Assembly (NCBI GenBank): GCA_037176705.1
Contig: CM073886.1
Span: 13,104,501 to 13,168,500 of the forward strand
From: Molossus alvarezi
Taxonomy: Eukaryota; Chordata; Mammalia; Chiroptera; Molossidae
DNA: 64,000 nucleotides
Direction of reading: 5' to 3'
Shown here: positions 1 to 13,058 of the stretch, piece after piece
Layout of the letters: each line of letters starts with the position of its first letter
Numbering within the stretch: position 1 is the first letter of the stretch
Notes under the pieces: model-generated
What the model was told of the DNA's origin: nothing
Seen by the model: only the letters and a program-made list of their open reading frames with translations
Databases searched by the model: none
Position numbers and translations under genes: made by a program

Positions 1-3000
1 CATGCAAGTTCAGGAAGCATAGAGTCCCAAACAGGATAAACCCAAAGAGGCCCATACTAAGACACATCATAACAAAAATGGTAAAGGTTAAAGACAAAGA
101 AAAAATCTTAAAAGCAGCAGAGAAAAGAAGTTAGATACCTACAAGGACTGTCAGCTGATTTTTCAACAGACACAGGGTGGCTGAATGGATAAGAAAACAA
201 GATCCATATACATGCTGTCTATAAGAGACCCATTTTAGACAGAAAGACACATAGACTGAAAGTAAAGAGATGAAAAGGGATATTTCATGTAAATGAAAAC
301 AAACAAAAAGCTGGGGTAGCAAAACTTGTATCAGACAAAAGAGACTTTAAAATGAAGGTTATAATAAGAGACAAAAAAGGCCACTGCATAATGATAAAGG
401 GATCAATCCAACAAGAGGATATAACCCTTGTAAACATTTATGCATCTAAGATAGGAGCACCTAAGTATATAAAGCACATTGATGGACATAAAGGGAGATT
501 GATAGTAACACAGTCTTAGTAGGGGGTTTTAACACCCCAGTGACATCAATAGATAGATCTTCCAGACAGAAAATCAACAAGGAAACAGCCACTTTAAATG
601 ACACACTAGATCACATGGATTTAATTGATATATTCAGAGCACCTCACCCCAAAGCAGCAGAATATACATTCTTATCAAGTGCACATGGAACATTTTCCAC
701 GGCAGACCACATGTTAGGCCATAAAACAAGCCTCAATAAATTTAAAAAGATTGAAATCATATCAAGCATCTTCTTTAAACACATGCTATGAAATTAGAAA
801 TCAATTACAGGAAAACTGAAAACACATAAACACATGGAGGCTAAAAAACAATGGATGGGTTAACAAGGAAGTTAAGAAAGAAATCAAAAGATACCTTGAG
901 ACAAATGAAAATGAAAACACAATGACCCAAAATCTATGGGACACAATGAAAGGAGGAAAATCATAGCATTACAGGCCTATCTCAAGAAACAAGAAAAATC
1001 TCAAGTAAACAATATAACCTTACTTAAAGGAACTAGAAGAACAAACAAAGCCCAAAGTGAGTAAAAGGAAGGAAATAATAAAGATCAGAGTGGAAATAAA
1101 TAAAATAGAGTATAAAGAAAGACAAAAACTTAATGAAACCAAGAGCTGGTGCTTTGAAAAGATAAACAAAATTGATAAACCTTTAACAAGGCTCAAGAAA
1201 AAAAAGAGGATTCAAACAAATAAAATCTTAAATGAAAGAGGAGAAGTGACATCTGATACCACAGAAATACAAAGCATTATAAGAAAATACTACAGACAAT
1301 TATATGCCAACAAATTGAACAATCTGGAAGAAATCAGTAAATTCCTAGAAACATACAATCTTCTAAGAAGAAAGAGAAAATCTGGACAGACTGAAACTAC
1401 TAATGAAATTCAGTCAGTAATTAAAAACTCTCAGCTAACAAAAGACCTGACTGAAAAGCTTCACAGGTGGGTTTTACCAAACATTCAAAGAAGAACTAAT
1501 ACCTATCCTTCTCAAACTATTCAAAAAAAATTCTTGAGGAGGGAAGATTCCAAGCTCACTCTACGATGCCAGCATTATCCTAATTCTAAAACCAGATAAA
1601 AACACTACAAAATAAAATTATAGGCCAATATCCCTGATTAACACAGATGCAAAAATCCTCAGCAAAATATAGCAAACTGAATTCAGCAATATATTAAAAA
1701 GATCACGCACCACGATCAAATGGGATTAATTCCTGGGATGCAAGGTTGGTTCAATATCCATAAATCAATTAACGTGAAACACCACATAAACAAAATAAAG
1801 GATAAAAATCATATTACCATATCAATAGATACAGAAAAAACATTTGACAAAATACAGTATCCATTTATGATAAAAACTCTCATCAAAGTGAGAATAGAGG
1901 GATCATAGCTCAACATAATAAAGGCCATCTATGACATACCCACAGCTAACATTGTACTCAGTGAGGAATAACTAAATGCATTTCCCTTATAATCAGGACA
2001 AGACAGGGATGTCTACTTTCACTAGTCCTATTCAACACGGTACTGGAAGTCCTAGCCACAGCAACAAGAAATAAAAGGCATTCAAATTGGAAAGAAAGAG
2101 TAAAACTGTCATTATTTGTAGATGACCTGATATTGTATACGGAGAACTCTAAAGACTTCACCAAAAAACTTACTAAAACTGATAAATGAATGCAGCAAAA
2201 TAGCAGGATTCAAAATTAATATTCAGAAATCAGTCACATTTTTATACTCCAATAGCAAACTATATCAGAAAGAGAAACTAAGAAAACAACCCCATTTACA
2301 ATTGTATAAAAAAATACCCAGGAATAAATTTGACCAAGGAGATAAAAGACCTCTACTTGAAAAACTGTAAGACATTGAAGAAAGAAAAATAAGAAGATAC
2401 AATAAATGGAAGCATATACTGTGCTCATGGATAGGAAGAATGAACATTGTTAAAATGTCCATACTACGCAAAGCAATCTCCATACAGGTTCAATGAAATC
2501 CCTATAAAAATACCAATGGCATTTTTCACATAACTAGAACAAATAATCCAAACATTTATATGGAGCCACAACAATCTTGAGAAAGATGAACAAAGTTGGA
2601 GGTATAATGTTACCTAATATCAAACTATACTACAAGGCTACAGTAATCACGACGGCATGGTCCTGGCATAAAAAACAGACACAGGGATCAATGGAACAGA
2701 ATAGAGAGCCAATAAATAAACCCATACCTATATGGTTAATTATGACAAAAGAGGCAAGAATATACACAATGAGGTAAACACATTCTCTTCAATAAATGGT
2801 ATTGGGAAAACTGAACAGATACATGCGCAAAAATAAAACTGGATCCCTTTCTTACACCATATATAAGAATGAACTCAAAGTGGAGTAAAGATTAAATGTA
2901 AGACCTGAAACCATAAAATTCCTAGAAGAAAACAGGCATTGCTCTTGGTAATTTTTTTTTTTTATATATATCTCCTGAGGTAAGGAAAAAAAAATTAAAA

Positions 3001-4345
3001 AAAAAAAAAGAAACTACATCAAACTAAAAAGTTTTGCAAAGCAAACTATCAACAAAATGAATGGGAGAAGATATTGGTCAATGATACATCTGATAAGGGG
3101 TGAATATCCAAAATTTAAAAAGAATTCACACAACACCTAAAAAACAAACAATCCAATTAAAAATGGGCAGAGGATCCAGACATTTCTCCAAAGAGGACAT
3201 ACAGATAGCCAACAGACAAATGAGATGCTCAAAGTCACTATTCATCAGAGAAATGCAAATTAAGACCACAATTAGTTATCACCTCACACCTGTCAGAATG
3301 GCTGTCATCAACAAATCAACAAACAGTGTTGTTGAGGTTGTGGAGGAAAGGGAACCCTCTTGCACTGTTGAGATTACAAATTGGTGCAGCCACTACGGAA
3401 AACAGTATGGAGGTTCCTCAATGAATTAAAAACAGAAGTACTGTCCTGTCCAGTTTGGCTCAGAGGCTAGAGTGTTGGTCCTTGGACCGAAAGGTCTGGG
3501 GTTTGAGTCCAGTCAAGGGCATACACCTGGGTTGCAGGTTTGATCCCTGGCTGGGTTGGGGTCATGCTGGAGGCAATCAATCGATGTGTCTCTCTCACAT
3601 CTCTCTTCTTCTCTCTCTCTTTCTCCCTCCCTCTTTCCTTTGCACTCTCTATAAAAATCAATGAAAAAAAAAAAATCCTCAGGTGGGGATTAACAACAAA
3701 AGAAACAGAATTACCTTATGACCCAGTAATTCCACTTCTGGATATACAAAGAAATCTAAAACACAAATTCAAAAAGATATACAAATATTTATGCTTATTG
3801 CAGCATTATTTTCAATAGCCAAGATATGGAAGCAACCTACATGTCCATCAACAGACAAATGGATAAAAAAGTTGTGGTACATATATACAATGGAATATTA
3901 CTTGGTCATAGAAAAGAATGAAAGCTTACCATCTGCATCAACCTGGATGGACCTAGAGGGTATTATGCTAAGTGAAATAAGTCAGACAGAGAAAGAAAAA
4001 TGCTACATGTTTCAGTACATGTGGAATCTAAAAAAAAACAAAAACAAAAAACAAAAGAGAAATAGACTCATAATACAACAAACAAACTGATGGTTGCAAG
4101 ATGGGAGAGGGTTGGGGGCCTGGGTGGAGAAGGGGTTAAGAAGTACAGATTGGTAGTTACAGAATAGTCATGGGCTGTAAAGTACAGCACAGAGAATACA
4201 GTCAATAATATTGTAATAACTGTGTATGGTGCCACATGGGTACTAGACTTACCAGGGAAGTGCTTCATAAATTATATAAATGTCTAACCACTATGCTGTA
4301 CACCTGAAACTAATACATAATACTGAATGTCAACTTTAATCGAAA
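1..4345 (+). mobile_element. Degraded LINE-1, sense strand, with SINE inside
   Basis: An old L1 lies on the plus strand and probably extends beyond the left edge. Endonuclease-like ORF2 sequence is recognisable around 250-800 and reverse-transcriptase sequence around 1700-2420. The catalytic motif equivalent reads FVDD at 2115-2126. ORF2 C-terminal sequence lies at 3100-3430 and resumes at 3693-4040 after a SINE insertion. The last about 300 bases, ending in a stretch like CTGTACACCTGAAACTAAT and an A-rich tail near 4340, resemble an L1MA-type 3' untranslated region. Many stops and frameshifts break ORF2, so it cannot be active. Expanded T and A runs at 2951-3010 sit inside ORF2. Confidence 0.9.
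3445..3692 (+). mobile_element. Ves-type SINE inside L1
   Basis: The tRNA-like head (CCAGTTTGGCTCAG, then a B-box-like GGTTTGAGTCCAGTCAAGG) is followed by a CT-rich stretch and an A-rich tail. It splits the L1 ORF2 C-terminal region, so it inserted after the L1. It belongs to the subfamily with CCAGTCAAGGGC after the B box. Confidence 0.88.
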
Positions 4346-7300
4346 AAACAAAACAAAACATGGGACTATCAGTAAGCACATGATGGACCTTCTTCTTCCC
4401 TTTTTAATTTTCCAAATCAGATATTTTCCATTTAAAACAAGAAAAAGTGCCACCAGAGGGATTTGTGGTGCCCCTGGGGGTACAATGTTCACTCCAGACA
4501 CATGCGGGCCATACCCTAGTGGCATGAACCATCAGCCCTGAGATGTCACCTTGGCTCCTGCAATTGGTGATGCTGCAGAGGCTCCAGGGGGCTTTCTGAT
4601 TTGGGACCCTGTCATCTTGCTAGCTGTAACCCGAGCCTTCCTGGGGGACAGACAGCACAGGCTATCCCTGATGATCCACCCACCAATGGTAAATAAGGGG
4701 GTTTGGTGGAGGCCAATACTGGGCAGACCTGACCAGGGCCCTCAGTGAGCAACAGACCCCCAGGGAAGGGGTTCCAGCTGCTCAGCATAGGCAGGGATGG
4801 AACCTGCGAGGGTTCTTCAGCCTTTGAAAAAGAGAATTGGGAATAACAACCAGCCAACCCACAGCCCCATATGAGCACCAGAGAGAGGTCCATATCCCTG
4901 CAGCCCTGGTGCTTCCAGCTTGGCCCTGCCTGACGGCAGACACAAGCCTGGGCCACAGGAGCGAGCACGCAGCACAGCCAAGCCAAGACACCTCCTGGGC
5001 GTCAAGCTTTCTTCTAGAGGTTCCAGGTGGCTTTGCTGTCCATTCGGCACCATTATCTTGATGGACAGTAGCTTTGAGTCTGCCTGATGACCAGTCCTGC
5101 TTCCTGTAGAGATCGTGTTAGCCCAGCCTCAGCCCTCCGCCTGGGGCCTGCAGCTCTGGCTGCTGACCTGGGTGCAGGAGCCGTGTGGGGCCAGTCCCAG
5201 GGAGGGTCATTCGTACAGCTGCAGAGCACCAGCCCTACCTGAAGCCTGGTCCACATGACCATGATCCAGAATGTTCTGGTGCAACAGGATTCTCAGGGCC
5301 TGACAGTTTTATGTGGGTGAGAACTCGGGAGCACACTTCGAAAGTCATGGCCACATGGCCCTCAATGACCTCTGAGCAATGCCTGGCCCTCTGGGTTCCT
5401 GTCTTAGGGGACGGCCCCGCGCAAGCATATTTTCAAAGAATACTTCAGGTCATTCTAACGTGAGTCCAGCTGGGTGGCCCTGACCTACAGAACTAGGGTT
5501 CAACCGTTTTGGGGATGAAAGCCCGTTCCTAAAAAAGCAGCAGAAACCATGGGGGCATTGCTCGGCTGTGCTCAGAGCCCTTGTTAGGCACACACTGGCT
5601 GTGTCCCCACCCGGCCCATTCCCCTTTGTCTGCCCCATCCATCTGGATGGCCGTGTTTTTAACAAGAAAAATGGAGCTTGGCATCACGTGCATGGCCCCT
5701 GTGCTGAGGGGTCTGTGATCTGTCTTGGCATCGCCGCAGCATCTCCTCCGAGGAAAACGAACTGGTCACCCGGTCCATCTGTGTTTACAGCAGCCGGGGA
5801 GCCCTACTGCACCCGCGCGCACCACGCAGCCGGCAGGAGAGCCGAGGGGGGCAGTGGCCCAAGGCCTGTGCTGGGCGGCTGCAGCTGGACACTGGGCAGG
5901 AAGACGAGGGTGCGCGCTGGAATCTGAGGCCCAGGAGACGCTGCAGATGTTCTAGGATGACACAACATGACCCGAGGAGGAGGGATGGGCTTCTGGAACT
6001 TTCTGCTGGGCTCTCTGCTTGCACAGCCTTACAGAGGACACATGCATATGTGCAGGTGACTCTGCAGCCAGGAGTCCAGGGCAGGTCTCCCATGACCCCA
6101 GTCTGGGCAAGGAATTCAGGGCCAGTGGAGACAGCTCTTTGTGCCCACAGCCATGGGGATGGCCCTGCTGTGAGATGTCCCTAGGACTCTGGCCAAAATC
6201 ACAGAGATTAGAAAGAGCAGGGTGTGGTGGGAGGTGAAGGAGAATCTGGCCTGGGATTCAAGATGAGTCTGCACTGACCAGGAGCCCGTTGCCTGGCAAA
6301 TGCCCATCCTGTGGTAGGACGGGATGTGCCCGGCCCCACGGTGGAAGCCAATGGCCGCCCCCATCCAGAGTCTCTCCGTCAGGCCTGTGGCTTGGCATCA
6401 GTGCAGGGGTCTGAGGCTGGGTGGTGCGCCTCTCCTAGTAGACAATGGCCTTGCAGAGTCCTCCGGACAGCTGTGTAAACTCAGCGTGGGAGGAGGTGAG
6501 GTGCTCACATCCTCAATCCTCTCCCAAGGGAACGAACGGAGAAACAAACAGAACCAGAGACACCTGTGGGGGTCTCAGGCAGAGACAGGAGCTTGGCCCC
6601 TGTGAGGGTACCCCACAAACCCATGGGGCGCACCTAACACAGTCCACTCCCCAAAGTGACTGACATCCCCAAAGAGACCAGTGCAGCAGCCCTGAGGACA
6701 GCTGAACACCTGCCACGAGTCTGTACCCTGTGGCCTCCACACCTGAGACCCACGCTGCCTGCCAGAGGGCAGGATACGTCACAGCTGGGCCAGCTGGCCA
6801 TTCTCCTCTCTGCTCTGGGCAGCTGATCGTCTGACGCCTGAGGGGGCAATGGACCAGGCCAAGGAGACGAGCCACAGCTCTGGGTTCTCCTGGGCATGGC
6901 GTGGGGCTGAACAGGGCAATGCGGGGATGTGCCTGGACCAAGGGCTCCCACGACCGTCAGGGGGTGGAAGGCAAATATGTGGGCCGGTCTTCTGGAATAT
7001 ATCCAGAGCTGCAGGTTGGCAGCAGACTCTTCAAGGCCCAGTTCTGGCCTTCTTCTGCCCAGTTCCTGTGCCGCCACCATCCGCCACTGTCCACCCGAGC
7101 AGCGGACCCCAGAACTGGGTTGGTACCTGGCCATCTGGCCTGAGGCTGCTGGGAGCCATTTACACCTGAGCCCTGAGGCTGCTACCTATCCCCCATCCCT
7201 GCCTGGGTGCCCCCGCTGGGCCAGAATTCAAACCCGCTGCCACGCCAGGTCCAGATAGCTGGTCCTCGTGCTGACGCACCGTGAGACTCGAGCCAAGGGC

Positions 7301-7940
7301 GCTGTGAACGAACAAGAGCATTTCGAGGCCACTGGTTCAGTGGTCACTGTAAGGATCTGCCAGGATCGGATTTTCCACATGCACCAGTAACCAAGCTTTG
7401 TTCAATTATTTTTTTGGGTAATATGACAACTTGCTTTTCATCAGTGCTTGTCAAAGCCGGCTTTGGATTACTCAAACAGAAAGCAAGTCAGTGTACCCCG
7501 ACTGATGCCTGAAGAGTCCCCCACAGGCCCAGTTGAGTTTATAGCCCTGAGAGGGTCCCGCTAAGTCAACTTACAAAGACAGCAAAGGCAGTGACTAATT
7601 AACGCCCTGTAGCCCCAAGAGTGTGTCTTGGTCACCACGGTGGCCATAAGGTCGGAGCAGGCCTCACTCCTCCTGAGACTCTGCCGGGCAGGGTCCTCTG
7701 AGCTGCCTCAGGAACTGGACCTACATTCTCCGCCAGGAGGGGAAGGCAGGAGCCACTGGCTGGGCATCCTCAGACAACAGGGTGCCCATGCTGATGGATG
7801 CTCAAGCCTCTACCTGGAGCCTCCTCACACTGGCTTGAGACCACAGGGGTATGGGGCCTAGTGGTGTGAGGAGTGGGCATAGTGCAGAATACCCATGGCT
7901 GCTGGCAAGGGCCACCGGCCAGCCCGGACTCTGTGTCTGA
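4346..7940. other. Unique GC-rich intronic sequence
   Basis: I see no convincing gene or recognisable repeat. Many medium-length reading frames on both strands are what GC-rich DNA produces by chance; none resembles a known protein and none is flanked by a credible splice context. A more AT-rich island lies near 7380-7500. Confidence 0.6.
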
Positions 7941-7944
7941 CCAA

Positions 7945-8431
7945 CTCTGGAAAGTTTATAGATAAACTGTGGTACATCCAGACAATGGCATATCATTCAG
8001 CAAAGAAAAGAAATAAGCTCTCCAGCTACAAAAAGACAAGAGGAACCTCAAACGCATAGTACTACGTAGAAAAGCCAGCCTGAAAGGCTACATCCTGGCT
8101 GATTCTAACTACAGGACACTCTGGAAAAGGCAAAACTATGGAGACAGTGAAGAGATCAGTGGTTGCCAGGGGCTGGGGGGCAGGGGGAGGAATAGCACAA
8201 TGGTAGATACCTGACATTGGACATCTGTCCAAACCCTCAGAAAGTACAACACCTATAGTGTAAACTATGAACTTCAGTTAATAACAAAGTATCCATGTTG
8301 GCTCATCAGTTATAACTAATGTATCACAAGATGTTCATGCTAGGGAAACTGCGGAGGACAGGGCTACTCTGCTCAGTTTTCTGTAAATCTAAGACTGTTC
8401 TAAAACAGTCTATTCATTAAAAAACAAAAAA
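7945..8431 (+). mobile_element. LINE-1 3' end fragment
   Basis: The order of motifs (ACTGTGGTACATCCAGACAA, later GATCAGTGGTTGCCAGGGG, then AACTAATGTATCACAAGATG and an A-rich end) matches the terminal part of old L1M-type elements. It has no coding capacity. Confidence 0.75.
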
Positions 8432-8713
8432 TAGAGCTCTGGCTGGTTTGGCTCCGTGGTTAGAGCGTTGGCCCTCAGACCAATGAGTTGCGGGTTTGAT
8501 TCCAGTCAAGGGCACGTACCTCGGTTGGGGTTTGGTCCCCAGCCCTGGTTGGGGTCGTGCAGGAGGCAACCAATAGATGTGTCCCTCTCACATCAATGTT
8601 TTTCTCTCTCTCCCTCCCTCCTACTCTGTCTGAATATAAATGAAAAAATATCCTCAGGTTAAGATTTAAACAAACAAACAAACAAAACAACGACAACAAC
8701 AACAACAACAAAC
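8432..8713 (+). mobile_element. Ves-type SINE with (AAC)n tail
   Basis: The head CTCTGGCTGGTTTGGCTC, the B-box-like GGTTTGATTCCAGTCAAGGG, the CT-rich part and the A-rich tail are all present. The tail has grown into AAAC and AAC microsatellite units at about 8668-8713. It sits directly after an L1 3' end. Confidence 0.88.
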
Positions 8714-9145
8714 AGAGCTAAGACAGTGGGGCAGCGAAAGCAGGCGAGCAGGGAGGACAGACAGTGAAAGCTTCCAAGGCGTCAGGGCCTTCACAGTGGC
8801 AAAGACCGGGATTAGACTTACTTTCAGTTAGTTAACTAAGCATGTACTCACTGGAAAAAGTAGAGTATATAACTTAGTAATTAGGAAAGGAAAATAATGG
8901 AATGAGAAAACCTCTAAAGAAAGCTAAAAGGGACAAACAGAAAATAAAGATGTGGAAACAAACCCAGACACGTGCTGAGATGTATGGACTTGTTACGTAA
9001 AAGAGGATGGATGTTAGCCTCGCTGAAAAAAATCCTTCTCTGTGCTAAGAGCCGCACTGGAGAAAAGGACACAGGCTGAAGAGAAGGTCACAAATCTAGA
9101 CTCTGCAATATAAAAGAATATTATGATTTTTCTTTTTTTTTTTGG

Positions 9146-9960
9146 CTAACAAATTTGAAAACATATGAAATGGACAAATTCCCAAGGAAATGTCTGCCAC
9201 TAAAGCTGCCTTCGGAAGAAATGGAAACCCTGTGCGTCTACCAAAGGCATTAGTCTGTGGTCGCAGAGACCCTGAGAGGCCGGGGGCTCACACAGGGGCA
9301 CTGTCTCTGTCCCTGTGAGCTCGTCCAGAGAAGGGGGCCAGCCCTCGCCGAGCTCCATAGAGTAAAATCTGAGCAGAACCATGAAAGGCCAGTGTAAGAT
9401 GGAAAATTACAGATGAGCCCTGCCCAGTTAGCTCAGTGGTTAGAGTGTCGGCCTATGGACTTAAGAGTTAAGGGCACCTACTTCTGTTGTGGTTCATTCC
9501 CAGTCCTGGTTGGGGTCATGCAGAAGGCAGCCAGTTGATGTGTCCCTCTCACATTGATGTTTCTCTCCCCCCTCTCCCACTCTATCTGAAGATAAATAGA
9601 AAAATACCCTCAGGTGAGGATAAAAAAAAAAAAAAAAAAAAGAAAATTACAGATGAATCTCATTCACTGACAACCACGCAAAATCCAAAACAAAATATTA
9701 GTAAATCATACCCAGTAACACAATCTAGACAGCATGACCAGGTTGAGTTTATCTTAAGAATGTAAAATTGGTTTGATGTTAGCAATATAATGCAAGTCAC
9801 CCCATTTACAGATTAAATGGAAAAAAAGTGACCTTCTCACAGCTGGTGGAGAAAAGCATTTGTTAAAATTCAACACTCTGACTAAAAATACCCAAAACAA
9901 AACTTCCTAGTAAACTAGAAATAGAAGAGCTTGATAAAGGCAGCACATACAAAAACCAAC
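9146..9960 (+). mobile_element. Old LINE-1 ORF2 fragment, split by a SINE
   Basis: Translated pieces resemble the L1 ORF2 block with ANKFEN and MDKF just after 9146, and the reverse-transcriptase lead-in with KSYPVTQSRQHDQVEFILRM near 9690-9765. Stops and frameshifts are frequent. The SINE at 9417-9641 interrupts it. Confidence 0.6.
9417..9641 (+). mobile_element. Ves-type SINE with perfect target-site duplication
   Basis: The head GCCCTGCCCAGTTAGCTCAG, the CT-rich middle and a pure A tail are bounded by a perfect 15-base duplication, GAAAATTACAGATGA, at 9402-9416 and 9642-9656. The B-box region is partly deleted. Confidence 0.92.
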
Positions 9961-10234
9961 CAGACAAATCTCCAGTCACCTCACTGGGCCGGGAGCGTCT
10001 CTGGAGTCAGGCGGCCCCACTCCCGCTGCTCGCTGCACCTGCCACTCGACACCGCAGACATAGGCAGGGAAAGAAGACGGAGCAGCACTCGCGAAGTCAT
10101 GAGGGCCCTGCCATCACAGCACGGAGGTTCCACTCAGACACACACAATAAGCAGGACGTGGACATTTACAGTCCCAGCAGTGTTTTCTGGGGAACTGACA
10201 AGCGATGCTCAGGCACGGGTCTGCAGGGACTCAC

Positions 10235-10402
10235 CTGGAAGAGGATCTGCAAGGCGCCGTGGAGGACGCACATGCGCCGTCCGAGGAAGACGAAGAAGGG
10301 CACCACAAGCTCCAGGAAGTGGTTGCTGAGCGTCTCGAAGCGGTGGACCCACCACGGGGAGTGGTGCAGGAAGTAGGCCATGGGGTTGGGCACTGGCTGC
10401 GT
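10235..10402 (-). CDS. LMF1: LMF1 internal exon (third of three in window)
   Basis: This 168-base exon encodes 56 codons, beginning TQPVPNPMAYFLHHSPWW and ending VLHGALQILFQ. Acceptor CCCACAG|ACG and donor CAG|GTGAGT are canonical on the minus strand, and both ends are in phase 0. It corresponds to about residues 244-299 of human LMF1 (recalled). The HHSPWW, HRFETLSNHF and FLGRR blocks that mark the lipase maturation factor family are present. Hydrophobic stretches ELVVPFFVFL and CVLHGALQILF fit membrane helices; most differences from the human sequence I recall are conservative Ile/Leu/Val swaps inside them. The exon is CpG-rich. The next downstream exon, expected to continue with a segment containing a NW-L-MVPS motif, was not seen between 1 and 10234 and is presumably beyond the left edge of the window. 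Confidence 0.95.
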
Positions 10403-12440
10403 CTGTGGGACAGGAGGAGACCTGTGAGCTGCGCCCTAAGCCCCCCCACAGGGACCCCAGGCTGCCTGCACTGCCCCTGTGGTGCCCACGGGCAGGTTTA
10501 AGATAGCGAGGGGGCTTTTGGGGGATGGCAGTGCCTGGGACTGTCCTGGTTGGGAAAGGCATGGGGGAGGCTGGTGCCACAGCCCTTCCTCCAGCAGCTC
10601 GCATGCTGCTAAGACACTAATCTCCAGGACAGGAATGATGGGAGCATGCACCCAGGCCTTCTTGGGGTGCACATCAGAGGCACCCTCCCCCTGCCTGGTT
10701 TCCTGTAATTCTGACATGGACCCACTCAGGAGCCCCAAAGGCCCTGGTTATGTGGGAGCTCAGATGCTGGGGGAGAGCACTGGGCACTGGAGAGCCCCAT
10801 GCAGAGGACGGGTACTGGGGACGGGGAGGAACTGTGGCAGCCTGTCTCAGTGAATGCTCACATGCAGTTGATTTCTGCTGAAAGTGCAGTGAAGGCCGAG
10901 CGTGTGCTCCTGGGAACATGTGTTCAAAGCGGGCAGGAACCATGCAACTTGGGAGGCCCGCGTGTTGACTCAGCCACAGTGCTGGCTGCCCAAGGGGCCA
11001 CCTGACAGGCTCTGCACCTCTGACCACAAAGCCCTGTGCTCCCCCAGCTCCCCATCTGTAGCTGAGGCTGGGAGCAGGCTACGCAGAAGGTCATGTGGCC
11101 ATCAGTGCTCAGAGGAGCCAACTGTGCCGACACTGTCGGTGGCTGGATGTATCCCTACGCACGATGGGCTGGATGTGCCTGGGACTGGGCTCACTGCCCC
11201 ATCAGGGAGGCCCCCGTGTGACATTCAGCTGTCGGTGAAGGGCACGGGTCTCACTGTGCATAGTGGCCCCTCCATGCTGACAGGACACCAGGCATCGGTG
11301 GCTCTAGGCCCAGGTGGGCCTGCTGCACCAGCTCTAACACGAACCAGCTTTTCCCCGACTGCGGGCAGTGCGGGGATTCGTGAAGGGTGTGGAGGTCTAC
11401 TGTGCCCACCTGCCTCCCTCCCCAAGGCCTGGGCCTCGTGCCTCCTCAGGCTCCGAGCACACACAGGTGCCCTTCCCACTCCTGGGGACATGCACACCCA
11501 CACACCCGCCGACACCAAGGCTGCTGTGTGGGCGGCGACGGCCACCATCAGGGAAAGGCTGGGCCAAACAGACAAAGGGGTAATAGCTGTTGTGCCAGCA
11601 TGGCTCCAAGGTGGAAACTTAAAAGAAATTTTTGATAATGTTAAATGGACTTGACCTTGTCACACATGGTTTAGATCCCAGAGAAAGGAAGTGCAGCTGC
11701 CACTGGGGTGCCAACCCCAGCCCCTTGTGACTTGCTCCTCTGTCACCTGGCCCCCCAGTCCCCACAGCACTGGGCATGGTTGCAGCCTGGCTCTTATCTC
11801 TGCCCCAGACATGCTTCCTCTCAGATCTGCTGTGGACACAAGGGAGTCCCTGTTGTGCTAGTTGCCCACTGTGTGATGGGCACATATGGGTGACTGCTGA
11901 GTATGAGGGGACACACTGGTCAAAGCACAACAGCCTGGGTGCCCTGAAGAGTGGAGGCCTTCTCGCCTGACACTCAGGGTGGCAGGGATGAATGAGAGGC
12001 AGTGGTAGGAAGTCACCTAAATGGTGGTGCCCCTACCTGGCCACCCGCAGCTTAGAGGTAGGTCAGCAGCTGTGGAAGGGTTGCTGTCCCATCTGGGAAA
12101 ATGTTTTCCTACTGACTTCATTTGGACACGGTTTCCGACTTACAGAAAAGTTTCAAGAACAGTATAGAAAACCCCCGAACCCTCAAATGTCTCCATTCTA
12201 CCGCCCCTCCTCTCACCACAGGTGTGCCTTCTGCACCACTTGAGAGTCGGCTGAACGTGACGCCTGGCCCCCTAAGTACGTAATGTAATTTCCCGAAAGA
12301 AGGGCAGCGACCACAACCTGGGACTCGGGAACGTGCTGATGTCACCTGTGGGCCTTACTCCTCCAGTTGCCTAAATGTCTTTTAAACAAAATCACCCTTT
12401 GATGATTCTTGCCAGACTCAATTGTCCCAATGGCATCTGT
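10403..12440. other. Unique GC-rich intronic sequence
   Basis: There is no recognisable gene or repeat. A plus-strand frame of 250 codons at 10902-11654 is low-complexity in composition, resembles no family and runs antisense to LMF1; I treat it as chance. Confidence 0.6.
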
Positions 12441-12690
12441 TTTTTAAAATGTTTTATTCCTGAGGATGATTTTCTATTTATCATAAGATAGAGAGGGAGG
12501 GAGAGAGGGAGGAAGAGAGAGACAGAGAGAAACATTGATGTGATAGAGCCACATCAACTGGTTGCCTCCCTCACGACCCGGCCAGGGACGAACTGTAACC
12601 AAGATACATGCCCTTGACCGGCATTGAACCTGCGACTCATTGGTTCGCGGGACAACGCTCTAACCACTGAGCCAAACCGGCCAGAGCCCA
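12440..12690 (-). mobile_element. Ves-type SINE, antisense
   Basis: Read on the minus strand it has the head CTCTGGCCGGTTTGGCTCAG, the B-box region GGTTCAATGCCGGTCAAGGG, then CT-rich and A/T-rich ends. No clear target-site duplication is visible, in keeping with some age. Confidence 0.85.
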
Positions 12691-12850
12691 GTAGCATTTG
12701 AACAGTGAGTTCTGGGTCCATCATTCCTTCTGCATGGCGTCCCACTGGAAGGAGAAGCTGTCCCACCTCTCTGTGTATTTGCTGGTCCAGCAGAACAGGT
12801 GCGTTATTTTATTCAGTGGGTTACAGTCATATATTTTGATGGTCCATACC

Positions 12851-12897
12851 ACTTTCTGAGCATTTTCCTACTTTCTGAGCATTTTCCTACTTTCTGG
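12851..12897. repeat. Short tandem duplication, about 20 bp
   Basis: The unit ACTTTCTGAGCATTTTCCT occurs twice in direct succession, followed by a partial third copy. Confidence 0.85.
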
Positions 12898-13058
12898 CAC
12901 TAACAATGCCCCAGGGTTACCTAAACACCTCCTTGCCAAGCCCTGGGCACAGCTCTCTCCCAGGAGCCGGATCCTTCTGACTGAAGCTGGGCTTGGCCTG
13001 ACTGGGCATCACTGCCTCTGGGCCACTCAGCAGGCAGAGCTGGGAAGTGGACATGTGG

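Larger units (their letters stand above)
1..10234 (-). other. LMF1: LMF1 intron, downstream of last visible exon
   Basis: The region after donor GTGAGT at 10234-10229 has no recognisable further LMF1 exon. It contains a large degraded L1, smaller L1 pieces and three SINEs. Its assignment to LMF1 intron rests on the gene continuing beyond the window. Confidence 0.7.

Noticed and set aside
1057..1599. 180-codon frame as an independent gene
   Set aside because: It matches the linker region of L1 ORF2 and is continuous with other L1 pieces on both sides.
1..10234. Downstream LMF1 exon
   Set aside because: I looked for the expected continuation after the ILFQ end and saw no matching minus-strand sequence with splice sites.
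10902..11654. 250-codon plus-strand reading frame
   Set aside because: No family resemblance and no promoter or splice context; overlapping frames on both strands are nearly as long.
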